A DNA stretch of 9,971 nt, from assembly GCA_002342365.1 (NCBI GenBank), contig DDPV01000026.1, forward strand, positions 1 to 9,971, read 5' to 3'. Shown one piece after another: positions 1 to 7,162 of this stretch. The DNA comes from Burkholderiales bacterium UBA2459 (GTDB taxonomy: Bacteria; Pseudomonadota; Gammaproteobacteria; Burkholderiales; Burkholderiaceae_E). The notes beneath the pieces were generated by a model, which saw nothing but the letters and a program-made list of their open reading frames with translations, did not search any database and was not told the origin of the DNA. Within the stretch, counting starts at the first letter, position 1, and every line of letters begins with the position of its first letter. A program made the translations under genes and the position numbers.

Positions 1-10
1 TGGCCGTTTT

Positions 11-133
11 TCAGCTTTCAATCGATTGTTGCTGATCGCGGGTCATCCAGCCGCGCCGATAACCGGCACGAAATCCCAGCCATGCGGCAAGCGCAGCCAC
101 AAGGATCAAGATCATGACAATTGCTGCAATCAT
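11..133 (-). CDS. Probable 40-residue single-pass membrane protein
   Basis: This short reading frame encodes 40 residues. Residues 2-20 are almost entirely hydrophobic (Ile, Ala, Val, Met, Leu) and should form one membrane helix. A basic stretch follows (FRAGYRRGW, residues 21-29), then a polar tail ending QQQSIES. The basic residues after the helix suggest the tail is cytoplasmic, which is inference. A GGAG at 142-145 lies 8 bases before the ATG, a good ribosome-binding site for a gene this small. It is transcribed away from the TRAP receptor gene, so the 222-bp spacer would serve both. I do not recognise the family. A chance frame is possible, but a clean helix plus positive-inside tail plus Shine-Dalgarno site makes a real small protein reasonably likely. 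Confidence 0.45.
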   Translation of the reverse strand: MIAAIVMILILVAALAAWLGFRAGYRRGWMTRDQQQSIES

Positions 134-201
134 TCGCCCGACTCCAGAGTCTTGTTGAAACACCGAAAAGCGGCGTGAGGACCGATATTGTGCCCTGTAT
201 G

Positions 202-249
202 GCCCAAGCCTGCTCTAAGCCTTGAGGTTTGTTTGGGCAAAGCTTGGGC
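202..249. repeat. 8-bp inverted repeat upstream of the TRAP receptor gene
   Basis: GCCCAAGC at 202-209 is matched exactly by its reverse complement GCTTGGGC at 242-249, with 32 bases between. A second TTGGGC copy at 233-238 could pair with the left arm instead. It lies in the 222-bp spacer between the small membrane protein gene and the TRAP receptor gene. It could be an operator for a dimeric regulator or a leader hairpin. I found no convincing -35/-10 pair here, so its position relative to a transcription start is unknown. Confidence 0.3.
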
Positions 250-355
250 TCTGCCGGCTTGGCGAACCCAGGTAAATCCGGTGCAAGAATGGACGATTCC
301 AGCCCACTCATGCCATGATCCGGTCTCTTTACCGATTCAACGAGGAGACAGAACA

Positions 356-1390
356 ATGACGATTCGCTTGGCAACATGGACTTTAGGGCTTGCCATCCTG
401 GCCACTTCGGCAAGCGCCACGGCGCAAACCATCACTTTGAAAGTTCATCACTTTCTCGGACCCCAATCGATTCAGCACACCAAGATGCTTGCCGATTGGT
501 GCGCGAATCTTGCCAGGGATTCAAACAATCGCTTGCAGTGCCAAATCTTTCCAGCGATGCAACTGGGCGGTTCGCCACCGCAACTTTTTGATCAGGCAAA
601 AGATGGCGTGGCCGATGTTGTCTGGACTGTGGCCGGTTATTCAGCAGGTCGCTTTCCCAAGTCCGAAATCTTCGAGTTGCCCTTCATGATGACCAATGCC
701 GAAGCGACAAGTCGCGCGGCCTGGGACTTTGTGCAAAAGCATGCGATGGATGAGTTCTCGCAGGTCAAGTTGCTGGCCGTCCACGTCCACGGGCCTGGCA
801 ATATCTTTACAAAAAACAAACCGATCAAGACTTTGGCTGATTTCAAGGGCATGAAGCTGCGAGCCCCCACGCGTCTGACCAACAAGATGCTTGCAATGCT
901 TGGCGCCACACCGGTTGGCATGCCGGTGCCTCAAGTACCCGAAGCGCTTTCCAAAGGTGTGATTGACGGCGCGGTGATTCCCTACGAAGTCGCACCAGGG
1001 TTGCGGGTGCACGAACTGACCAAGTACGTTGCCGAACCCGATCGGAACTTTGAGGCGCTTTACACCACCGTGTTTGTTGTGCCGATGAACAAAGCCAAAT
1101 ACGAATCGCTACCAGCGGATTTGAAAGCGGTCATCGACAAAAACTCAGGTCGCGAATTTTCAGCCTTCCTAGGCCGAACCCAGTCCGGCAATGATGTGCC
1201 GGGTCGGGCGACTTTTGCAGCCACCCAGGGCTACACAATTAATCAAATTCCAAACGCCGAACTTGAAAAGTGGCGTCAGGCGACCGATCGGCTTGACGAT
1301 GAATGGGCCGAGGAAATGACCAAGCGCGGCGCCGACGGTAAAGCGTTGCTTGCGTCGGCCCGCGAACTCATCAAAAGCTATACAAAATAA
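356..1390 (+). CDS. TRAP transporter substrate-binding protein, DctP family
   Basis: A 344-residue periplasmic receptor of the tripartite ATP-independent periplasmic family, which captures organic acids for a DctQ/DctM-type permease. Residues 1-23 are a Sec signal peptide with an ATA cleavage site before Gln24. Family landmarks are KLRAPTR at 167-173, whose Arg169 corresponds to the arginine that usually grips the ligand carboxylate, then LGATPVGMP at 182-190 and VPEALSKGVIDG at 194-205. Length is normal for the family. The frame stays open upstream to 188, but the ATG at 356 is chosen because GAGGAGA (342-348) sits 7 bases before it and the signal peptide begins there. No permease gene lies in the window, so it may be an orphan receptor or use a permease encoded elsewhere. 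The flavin reductase-like gene follows after 29 bp and is probably cotranscribed. The ligand cannot be read from sequence. Confidence 0.93.
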   Translation: MTIRLATWTLGLAILATSASATAQTITLKVHHFLGPQSIQHTKMLADWCANLARDSNNRLQCQIFPAMQLGGSPPQLFDQAKDGVADVVWTVAGYSAGRFPKSEIFELPFMMTNAEATSRAAWDFVQKHAMDEFSQVKLLAVHVHGPGNIFTKNKPIKTLADFKGMKLRAPTRLTNKMLAMLGATPVGMPVPQVPEALSKGVIDGAVIPYEVAPGLRVHELTKYVAEPDRNFEALYTTVFVVPMNKAKYESLPADLKAVIDKNSGREFSAFLGRTQSGNDVPGRATFAATQGYTINQIPNAELEKWRQATDRLDDEWAEEMTKRGADGKALLASARELIKSYTK

Positions 1391-1419
1391 TTAGATCCAT
1401 CGAAAAATCCGAGCGTTCA

Positions 1420-2088
1420 ATGCACTACGACACTATCCATAACCAGCACGGCATGAAGCACGACCCCTTCAAGGCGGTCGTTGTCCCTCGGCCCATAGGC
1501 TGGATCGCCAGCCGGTCAACGCAGGGCGTTCTGAATCTTGCACCCTACAGTTTTTTCAACGCGGTCAGCGATAAACCGCCGATGGTCGTCTTTTCTTCTG
1601 GCGGTCGAAAAGACAGCTTGAGAAACATTGAAGAAACCGGCGAATTCACCTGCTCGATCGCCACCGATGCGCTGCGTACCGCAATGAATATGAGTTCGGC
1701 TGCAGTCGGACCCGAGGTCAACGAATTCGAACTCGCCGGTCTCACGCCGGCCAACTCACACTTTGTCAAAGCCCCGCGCGTGGCCGAAAGTCCGGTTGCA
1801 CTGGAGTGCAAACTCTGGAAGAGCATTGTCCTTCCAGCACCCGAGGGTCAGAGCGATTCCTTGTGGACCGTGGTGTTTGGCCAGGTCGTCGGTGTTTATA
1901 TCGATGACGACTACCTGCGCGACGGGCGGGTTGATGTTGCCGCGATGCGTCCGATTGCCAGGCTGGGCTACATGGATTACGCCGTCGTGGGTGAGGAAAA
2001 CATCTTTGCCTTGAACCGTCCGGCCGTGAGCCCCGATGGCAAATCGGCATCGGTCAACGACAAGCCCTGGGACGGCGTTTACCGCTGA
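1420..2088 (+). CDS. Flavin reductase-like domain protein (FMN-binding split barrel)
   Basis: A 222-residue protein of the DIM6/NTAB (COG1853) flavin reductase-like group. The FMN-binding core is visible as PRPIGWIASRS (residues 23-33), NLAPYSFFNAVSDKPP (39-54) and the KDSLRNIEETGEFTCSI stretch (64-80). Members bind FMN noncovalently. Some supply reduced flavin to monooxygenases and others have unknown electron partners. There is no signal peptide, so it is cytoplasmic. No monooxygenase component is adjacent, so the electron acceptor is unclear. It lies 29 bp after the TRAP receptor gene with no obvious promoter or strong Shine-Dalgarno site, suggesting transcription from the receptor's promoter. 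Its last 10 bases overlap the end of the opposing lyase gene. Family assignment is firm; the physiological reaction is not known. Confidence 0.88.
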   Translation: MHYDTIHNQHGMKHDPFKAVVVPRPIGWIASRSTQGVLNLAPYSFFNAVSDKPPMVVFSSGGRKDSLRNIEETGEFTCSIATDALRTAMNMSSAAVGPEVNEFELAGLTPANSHFVKAPRVAESPVALECKLWKSIVLPAPEGQSDSLWTVVFGQVVGVYIDDDYLRDGRVDVAAMRPIARLGYMDYAVVGEENIFALNRPAVSPDGKSASVNDKPWDGVYR

Positions 2089-3455
2089 GCGCTGATGGCA
2101 AGCGATGCTTGCAAGGCACGATCAACCATCGCAGCGGCGCTACCGAGATAGCGCGTCGGATCGGTGAGGGCCAGGCATTGCGACTCACTGAGACTGTCGC
2201 GGATCACCGCATGTGCGTACAAGTGCTCAAAGAGCGTACCGCCCTGGCTATGGCAGGCACGACAGGCATCGTAGACCAGATCGTGCGCTTGTTGCCGACC
2301 GATATGCGGTGCAAGCCCCATCATCACCGCCTCAGCCACGATCAGGCCTTGGGTGAGATCAAGGTTTTTGCGCATGCGCTGCGCATCGACTTCGAGCCCC
2401 CCAAGCATGTAGGCAGCCTGGTGTAAAGCCCCGGCACTCAGCATAAAGCTCTGCGGAATCGCAATCCACTCAGCATGCCAGGGACCGGTGCCGCGCTCCA
2501 GGTCCTGAACCATAGCGTCCAACATCAAGCCGGCGTGTTGCCTGACCGCCTTGGCCGATGCGAGTATCAGTTCGCTGCTGATCGGATTGCGCTTTTGCGG
2601 CATGGTGCTGCTCGCGCCGCGTCCTTTGACAAAAGGTTCGGCAAGCTCGGCAACTTCGGTTGAGGCAAGCAAGATCACATCGAAGGCGATCTTCCCAAGA
2701 CTGGCGGTGAGCAGGCCAAGCCAGTTGACCACCTCGCCCAGATTATCGCGCGCCACATGCCAGGTTACAGTTGGAACGCCGAGTCCAAGCGCTTTCATCA
2801 AGGCAGACTGCACCTCGAGTCCCTGGTCACCCAGCGACGCGAGCGTGCCTGCGGCACCTGCAAACTGCCCGACCAGTAGCCGCGGTTTTAACTCGTTCAA
2901 GCGCTGCTGCTGCCGATCAAGCATACCAAGCCAGACCGCAGCTTTCAGTCCAAAGCTGATCGGCAAGGCCTGCTGCAAGTGTGTGCGTCCGGCCATGACC
3001 GTGTCGCGGTGCTTGCTTGCCAGCGCTTGAAGCGTGGCTCGTACTGCAAGCAGGTCATGTTCCAACAAATCGATCGCATCGCGCAATTGCAGAATAAGCG
3101 CACTATCCATGATGTCCTGGGTGGTTGCGCCCCAGTGCACATAGCCGCCAGCTTCCCCACACATGTCAACCAACTGGTGCACAAGCGGCAAAATCGGGTA
3201 GCCAACGATCTCGGTTTCTGACTTCAAGCGCTCCCAATCGAGCGCCTCAGAGCGGCAGCATGCGGCGATCGTCTCTGCCGCCTTGAAGGGAATGAGCCCA
3301 CACTGCGCCTGCGCTTGTGCCAACGCAATTTCAACCGCAATGCAATAGTGCATCGCCGCTTGATCGCTAAAAATCGACCGCATCGCCGGCGTGCCAAAGC
3401 TATCCTTAAAAAGCATCGAGTCCAACACTGTGCTTGCGCTTTGCAGGCTTATCAT
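2079..3455 (-). CDS. Adenylosuccinate lyase/fumarase superfamily enzyme, 3-carboxy-cis,cis-muconate cycloisomerase-like
   Basis: A 458-residue cytoplasmic enzyme, probably a homotetramer like the rest of its superfamily, whose members eliminate or cyclise through a carboxylate-stabilised carbanion. Visible conserved regions are HWGATTQDIMD (107-117), AGRTHLQ (155-161, with the conserved His) and the superfamily signature GRGASSTMPQKRNP (278-291), which carries the catalytic-loop serines. The SSTMPQKRNP wording and the C-terminal DPTRYLG (432-438) are closer to PcaB-type cycloisomerases than to purine-pathway adenylosuccinate lyase. PcaB acts in protocatechuate breakdown, but no other pca gene is in the window, so the substrate is uncertain. 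The ATG at 3455 is preferred to the TTG at 3464 because GAGGAG (3465-3470) is 9 bases before the ATG but touches the TTG. The gene overlaps the opposing flavin reductase-like gene by 10 bp. Confidence 0.88.
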   Translation of the reverse strand: MISLQSASTVLDSMLFKDSFGTPAMRSIFSDQAAMHYCIAVEIALAQAQAQCGLIPFKAAETIAACCRSEALDWERLKSETEIVGYPILPLVHQLVDMCGEAGGYVHWGATTQDIMDSALILQLRDAIDLLEHDLLAVRATLQALASKHRDTVMAGRTHLQQALPISFGLKAAVWLGMLDRQQQRLNELKPRLLVGQFAGAAGTLASLGDQGLEVQSALMKALGLGVPTVTWHVARDNLGEVVNWLGLLTASLGKIAFDVILLASTEVAELAEPFVKGRGASSTMPQKRNPISSELILASAKAVRQHAGLMLDAMVQDLERGTGPWHAEWIAIPQSFMLSAGALHQAAYMLGGLEVDAQRMRKNLDLTQGLIVAEAVMMGLAPHIGRQQAHDLVYDACRACHSQGGTLFEHLYAHAVIRDSLSESQCLALTDPTRYLGSAAAMVDRALQASLAISAQR

Positions 3456-3464
3456 CGTGACCAA

Positions 3465-3470
3465 CTCCTC
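3465..3470 (-). promoter_or_regulatory. Ribosome-binding site that fixes the lyase start
   Basis: On the minus strand this reads GAGGAG, ending 9 bases before the ATG at 3455. It directly abuts the in-frame TTG at 3464, which therefore cannot be a working start. This makes the lyase three residues shorter than the longest open frame. Confidence 0.65.
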
Positions 3471-3487
3471 TTCTGGCAGCCAGTCCC

Positions 3488-4537
3488 ATGAATAGCACGT
3501 TCTTTACGCGGCGCAGCTTACTCAAGCCCCTGGGCGTTTCAATGCTCAGCGCTTTGGCCGCAGTCCGTGCACCAACTGCGCAGCCTGCGTCCCGAACGGC
3601 CGAGCGGGCGTATCAAAGGCGATGGGTAGACTTGCAAGGCCACCGAGGCGCTGCCGGTCTGATTGCAGAAAACACCCTGCCCTCTTTTGCCAGAGCGCTT
3701 GCGATTGGCGTGAACACCCTTGAGCTTGATATCGTCATGACCAAGGACGACGTAATCGTGATCAGTCATGATCCGGACTTGAACCCGGATATCACCCGAG
3801 GGCCAGATGGCATGTTTTTGCAGGGCCGCGGACCCCGAATCATTGATTTGACCTACAGCGCTTTGCAGCAGTATCAAGTCGGTGCCTTAAACCCGAAAAG
3901 CCGCTATGCATCACGCTATCCCGATCAGCAGCCGATGGAAGATCTCCGCATTCCCAGGCTCTCGGATCTTTTCGATTGGGTTCAATCAAGCGGCGCCCAT
4001 CACATCCGATTTGCAATCGAAACCAAAGTTTCACCGCTCAGACCGAGCTTTACACCGCCACCCGAGCTTATGGTCGATGCCCTGCTTGACTTGATTGCCC
4101 GCTACCGCTTAAACGACCGCGTCCAGGTGCTGTCTTTTGACTGGCGCAGCTTGCAAAGGGTGCAGCGCCTTTCGCCGGGCGTACAAACCGTTTATCTCAC
4201 CACAGCCTACCCGTCGATCAACAACCTCAAAGCGGCGGATGGTTCTGACTCAGCCTGGACCGCAGGCTTTCAGCTCCGGCAGTTCCATTCGATCCCGCAC
4301 ATGATTAAGGCTGCAGGCGGCACCCATTGGTCTTGCTCTTATCCCCATTTAGACCGATCTCAAATCGATATCGCTCATCAGCTTGGCTTGGAGGTGCTTG
4401 CCTGGACCGTGGATGAGATTGCAAACATGGAACAAATGCTCGACATCGAGATTGACGGGCTTGTCACCAACCGGCCAGACCGGGCGATTGGGCTCTTGAA
4501 GGCGCGCGGTCAGTACCGCAGCGAGGCCAAAGCCTGA
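3488..4537 (+). CDS. Exported glycerophosphodiester phosphodiesterase (GDPD family)
   Basis: A 349-residue TIM-barrel phosphodiesterase that hydrolyses glycerophosphodiesters to glycerol 3-phosphate and an alcohol. The catalytic and metal-binding set is visible: GHRG at 51-54, ENTLPSF at 61-67, Glu79 and Asp81 in LELDI, His94-Asp95 in ISHD, and Glu178 in IETK. The C-terminal AWTVD...DGLVTNRPD block (305-331) closes the barrel as in UgpQ/GlpQ-type enzymes. The N terminus has TRRSLLK at 7-13 followed by a hydrophobic stretch, resembling a twin-arginine signal. Export to the periplasm, possibly by Tat, is inferred. The ATG at 3488 is chosen because it keeps this signal intact, although no good Shine-Dalgarno site precedes it. 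It faces away from the lyase gene with 32 bp between starts, and its stop is followed by a likely terminator. Confidence 0.92.
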   Translation: MNSTFFTRRSLLKPLGVSMLSALAAVRAPTAQPASRTAERAYQRRWVDLQGHRGAAGLIAENTLPSFARALAIGVNTLELDIVMTKDDVIVISHDPDLNPDITRGPDGMFLQGRGPRIIDLTYSALQQYQVGALNPKSRYASRYPDQQPMEDLRIPRLSDLFDWVQSSGAHHIRFAIETKVSPLRPSFTPPPELMVDALLDLIARYRLNDRVQVLSFDWRSLQRVQRLSPGVQTVYLTTAYPSINNLKAADGSDSAWTAGFQLRQFHSIPHMIKAAGGTHWSCSYPHLDRSQIDIAHQLGLEVLAWTVDEIANMEQMLDIEIDGLVTNRPDRAIGLLKARGQYRSEAKA

Positions 4538-4543
4538 GCGCAG

Positions 4544-4580
4544 GAAAATCGCGATCGACACTTGATCGCTATCAATTTTC
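4544..4580. terminator. Nested inverted repeat, probable bidirectional terminator
   Basis: The core GCGATC (4551-4556) pairs with GATCGC (4564-4569) around a 7-base loop. Outside it GAAAAT (4544-4549) pairs exactly with ATTTTC (4575-4580), with small internal mismatches between. The outer arms supply T-rich tracts on both strands. It sits between two convergent genes: 6 bp after the GDPD stop and overlapping the stop codon of the BtuF-like gene. Position and symmetry both suit termination from either side. The core stem is short, so efficiency is uncertain. Confidence 0.55.
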
Positions 4581-5372
4581 TTTGGTCTCAGACCAGAATT
4601 TGCCAATGCATTGATGCATGCGGGCCAGGCCGTCGCTTAGCGCAGCCGGACCAGGCTGCAAAATCTCGCTCGACTTGATCTCATAGAGCTGATCGTCGCG
4701 AATCGCATCGATCAAGTGCCATCCTTCGCGCGCCTTGAGCCGCTCAGGACGAAATTTTTTACCGCACCAGGACCCAAAAATGATTTGTGGATTGGCGTCG
4801 ATGACTTGTTGCGCATTCGTCACGATGCGATCTTTGCCCAGCGATTGACGCGATAAGTCCTCGAAAATATCTTGCCCACCGGCAATCGCCATCAATTCCG
4901 AAACCCAGCGAATCGCCGAAATCATCGGCTCGTCCCATTCCTCAAAATAGGCCCGCAAGGCCGGTCCGCGGGCCTTCGCTTGCTCAGCGATGCGGCGATG
5001 CTGCTCGCGACATGCATCAATCCATCGTGCAGCAGGCTCTTGCGCACCGACCAGACTTGCCAGCATTGACATCGTTTGAAAAATCTCTTCGATGCTGCGC
5101 TGATTGGTGATCCAGACATTCAGCCCTGCGCGTATCAGCCGGTCGGCAAGTGCCGCTTGCATGTCTGAAAACCCAATCACCAAATCGGGTTTGAGCGCAA
5201 GGATTTTGTCCTGCTTACCATCGAGAAAGGAAGAGACACGAGGCTTTTCCAGACGCGCCTGCTTGGGTCTGACGGTATAGCCTGAAATGCCGACAATGCG
5301 CTCGGCCTCACCCAGCAAATAAAGCCATTCGGTGCTTTCTTCGGTCAGACAGATGATGCGTTGGGGTCCCAT
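4572..5372 (-). CDS. BtuF-like periplasmic-binding-fold protein lacking a signal peptide (putative cobalamin-binding)
   Basis: A 266-residue protein of the Peripla_BP_2 (PF01497) fold used by vitamin B12 and siderophore receptors. The family pattern shows in IICLTEESTEWLYLLGEAERIVGIS (6-30), the VSSFLDGKQDKILALKPDLVIGFSD block (46-70) and the second-lobe NPQIIFGSWCGKKF (194-207). Such proteins are normally exported, but here the fold begins at residue 5 with no signal sequence, so it is probably cytoplasmic, or the true start lies elsewhere. No in-frame ATG, GTG or TTG lies in the 44-bp gap upstream. No Shine-Dalgarno site is near the ATG; the bases before it are instead CCTCCTC-like on the coding strand. 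No B12 permease or ATPase is adjacent. It is probably cotranscribed with the GMC oxidoreductase gene. Cobalamin binding is inferred from family only. Confidence 0.8.
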   Translation of the reverse strand: MGPQRIICLTEESTEWLYLLGEAERIVGISGYTVRPKQARLEKPRVSSFLDGKQDKILALKPDLVIGFSDMQAALADRLIRAGLNVWITNQRSIEEIFQTMSMLASLVGAQEPAARWIDACREQHRRIAEQAKARGPALRAYFEEWDEPMISAIRWVSELMAIAGGQDIFEDLSRQSLGKDRIVTNAQQVIDANPQIIFGSWCGKKFRPERLKAREGWHLIDAIRDDQLYEIKSSEILQPGPAALSDGLARMHQCIGKFWSETKEN

Positions 5373-5416
5373 CGATGAGGAGGCTATCTGTCCGTGCCGC
5401 TTCGTCGTGAGCCCGA

Positions 5417-7048
5417 TCAGGCCACCTCGAGCTCGCCTTGGATGCGCTTTTGCAAAACCTGACTGGCCTTGAGGATGTCTGCTGCCTTTTCGCCGACCAT
5501 GATTGCCGGTGCGTTGGTGTTGCCCGAGGGCATGGTGGGAAAGATTGACGCATCAGCCACGCGCAATCCGGCCAAGCCATGCACGCGTAACTTCGGGTCA
5601 ACCACGCAGTCAGAACCCGTTCCCATCCGGCATGTGCCGATCGGATGATAGGCGGTGTGCGCATTGGCCCTGATCCAGTCAAGAATGTCCTGATCCGATT
5701 GCACATGCTCACCCGGTGCGAATTCGACGTCACGGTATGGATTCATCGGCGCAGCAGCCACGATGCTGCGCATCATGCGAAAGCCGTCAACCATCGCTTT
5801 TTGATCGATGGGATCGGACAAGAAGTTGAATCGGATTGCCGGTTGGGTGAATGGATCAGCCGAGCGAATGTGAATCGACCCAAGGCTTTCGGGACGCAAC
5901 TGATAACAGGAAATAGTCATCGACGGAAAATCTTGTAACTTTCTTGTTTTTGGATCTTTGATCGAATAAGGCACCAGATGCATTTGCACATCGGGGCTTG
6001 CCATCGCAGGGTCCGTCTTCAGAAAGGCAAGCATTGGCGCAGAAGGCAAACTCATGAATCCTGTTCCCGAGGTGATGTACTTCATCATCTGCGTGATGGC
6101 GCCAAGTCCTCGGGCCATATGGTTATAAGAAACCCGAGGATCCTTGAGCCGCCAGACGATGCGCGCATTCAGGTGATCGCGGAAGTTCTCGCCCACTGCG
6201 GGCAAGGCATGGAGAACCGCGATACCCTGCTCCTGGAGAATTTGCGGATTGCCGATGCCCGAGAGCTCAAGCAACTGCGGTGTGGCAACGCCGCCCGCAC
6301 AAAGCACCGTCTCGTGAGCGAGTGCAGTGAAGACTTCGTTGCCACGCTGATAACGCACACCGGTGCAGCGCTTACCCTCAAGCACAATCCTGCTGACATG
6401 GGCTTGCGTGACGATGTGCAGATTCGGTCGATTGCGGGCAGGCTCCAAATAGCAGTGCGCCACACTCATGCGTCTGCCCTGATAAATCGAGGCTTGGGTC
6501 TTCACCACCCCTTCTTGGTTGATGCTGTTGTAGTCCGGGTTGGCCGGGTAGCCCGCTGCCTTGCCTGCATCAAAGAGGGCGTCGTAGAGCGGATTCTGGT
6601 CGGACACCACCGTGACTTTCAGCGGGCCATCGCGGCCGCGCCCGTTTGATCCGTCACCGTCGACAAAGTGTTCAATGCGCTGAAAAAGCGGCGCGAGATC
6701 GCGCCAACCCCAGGATCGCGCGCCCATTTTTTCCCAGGTGTCGTAATCCTGGGGCTGACCGCGCACCCAGACCAGGCCATTGATGGCGCTTGAGCCGCCC
6801 AGGATCTTGCCTCTGGGCACTGGAATCTTGCGATGGGCGGTGTTGGGCTCGGGCTCGGACTCGTAAAGCCAGTTGGCATCGGGCTTGTCGATCAAAAGTC
6901 CGAAGGACAAGGGCATGCGGGTGTAGGGATGGCTTTCGACGCCAGCTTCGATAAGCAGGATTTGTAGCGACGGATCCTCGCTCAAGCGCGAGGCAAGCAC
7001 GGCCCCGGCGGATCCAGCGCCTACGATCACATAATCATAGCGTTGCAT
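5417..7048 (-). CDS. GMC-family FAD-dependent oxidoreductase (choline dehydrogenase-like)
   Basis: A 543-residue flavoprotein that oxidises an alcohol group using FAD. The dinucleotide-binding loop VGAGSAG is at 9-15 with Glu34 after the second strand. The first GMC signature is PRGKILGGSSAINGLVWVRG (78-97) and the second is around AGGVATPQLLELSGIG (251-266). The active site is in the C-terminal third: His468 in HPIGTCRMG, and the NTNAP motif at 510-514, whose Asn is the usual second catalytic residue. There is no signal peptide. Length and motifs match BetA-like and alcohol dehydrogenase-like members, but substrate cannot be assigned and no betaine genes are near. AAGGAG (7057-7062) lies 8 bases before the ATG. 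The gene is followed after 44 bp by the BtuF-like gene and diverges from the DUF2237 gene. Confidence 0.93.
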   Translation of the reverse strand: MQRYDYVIVGAGSAGAVLASRLSEDPSLQILLIEAGVESHPYTRMPLSFGLLIDKPDANWLYESEPEPNTAHRKIPVPRGKILGGSSAINGLVWVRGQPQDYDTWEKMGARSWGWRDLAPLFQRIEHFVDGDGSNGRGRDGPLKVTVVSDQNPLYDALFDAGKAAGYPANPDYNSINQEGVVKTQASIYQGRRMSVAHCYLEPARNRPNLHIVTQAHVSRIVLEGKRCTGVRYQRGNEVFTALAHETVLCAGGVATPQLLELSGIGNPQILQEQGIAVLHALPAVGENFRDHLNARIVWRLKDPRVSYNHMARGLGAITQMMKYITSGTGFMSLPSAPMLAFLKTDPAMASPDVQMHLVPYSIKDPKTRKLQDFPSMTISCYQLRPESLGSIHIRSADPFTQPAIRFNFLSDPIDQKAMVDGFRMMRSIVAAAPMNPYRDVEFAPGEHVQSDQDILDWIRANAHTAYHPIGTCRMGTGSDCVVDPKLRVHGLAGLRVADASIFPTMPSGNTNAPAIMVGEKAADILKASQVLQKRIQGELEVA

Positions 7049-7056
7049 TGCAGCTT

Positions 7057-7062
7057 CTCCTT
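7057..7062 (-). promoter_or_regulatory. Ribosome-binding site of the GMC oxidoreductase gene
   Basis: On the minus strand this reads AAGGAG, 8 bases before the ATG at 7048. It supports that ATG, which also places the FAD-binding strand immediately at the N terminus as is normal for the family. Confidence 0.6.
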
Positions 7063-7094
7063 ACTGAACTTCATGGACACCCCCTATCGTGGCC

Positions 7095-7122
7095 TTGACC
7101 GGTCCGCGATGTTTTTTATGAG
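7095..7122 (+). promoter_or_regulatory. Possible sigma70-type promoter for the DUF2237 gene
   Basis: TTGACC (7095-7100) and TATGAG (7117-7122) are separated by 16 bases and match 5 of 6 and 4 of 6 consensus positions. Transcription would begin near 7130, leaving a leader of about 33 bases before the ATG at 7163. An 8-bp palindrome, GACCGGTC (7097-7104), overlaps the -35 element and could be a regulator site. The assignment is by eye. Confidence 0.35.
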
Positions 7123-7162
7123 AGCATGCAGCGATCAAACAAGCAAGCCTTTGGATTTAGCC

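Noticed and set aside
188..355. N-terminal extension of the TRAP receptor by 56 residues from an earlier ATG
   Set aside because: It would bury the signal peptide inside the protein. A strong GAGGAGA site sits correctly before the ATG at 356.
2551..3030. A 159-residue plus-strand frame
   Set aside because: It is antisense to the lyase gene, whose conserved motifs are intact. Its Ser/Pro/Ala-rich translation shows no domain.
3462..3464. TTG start for the lyase
   Set aside because: It directly abuts the GAGGAG ribosome-binding site, leaving no spacer. The ATG three codons later is correctly spaced.
5376..5462. A plus-strand mini-frame starting with GTG at 5394 after a GAGGAGG
   Set aside because: It gives only about 22 residues, has no recognisable feature and overlaps the end of the GMC gene on the other strand.
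5978..6649. A 223-residue open frame on the plus strand
   Set aside because: It lies entirely inside the GMC oxidoreductase gene on the other strand. It has a low-complexity His/Arg-rich composition and no recognisable domain.
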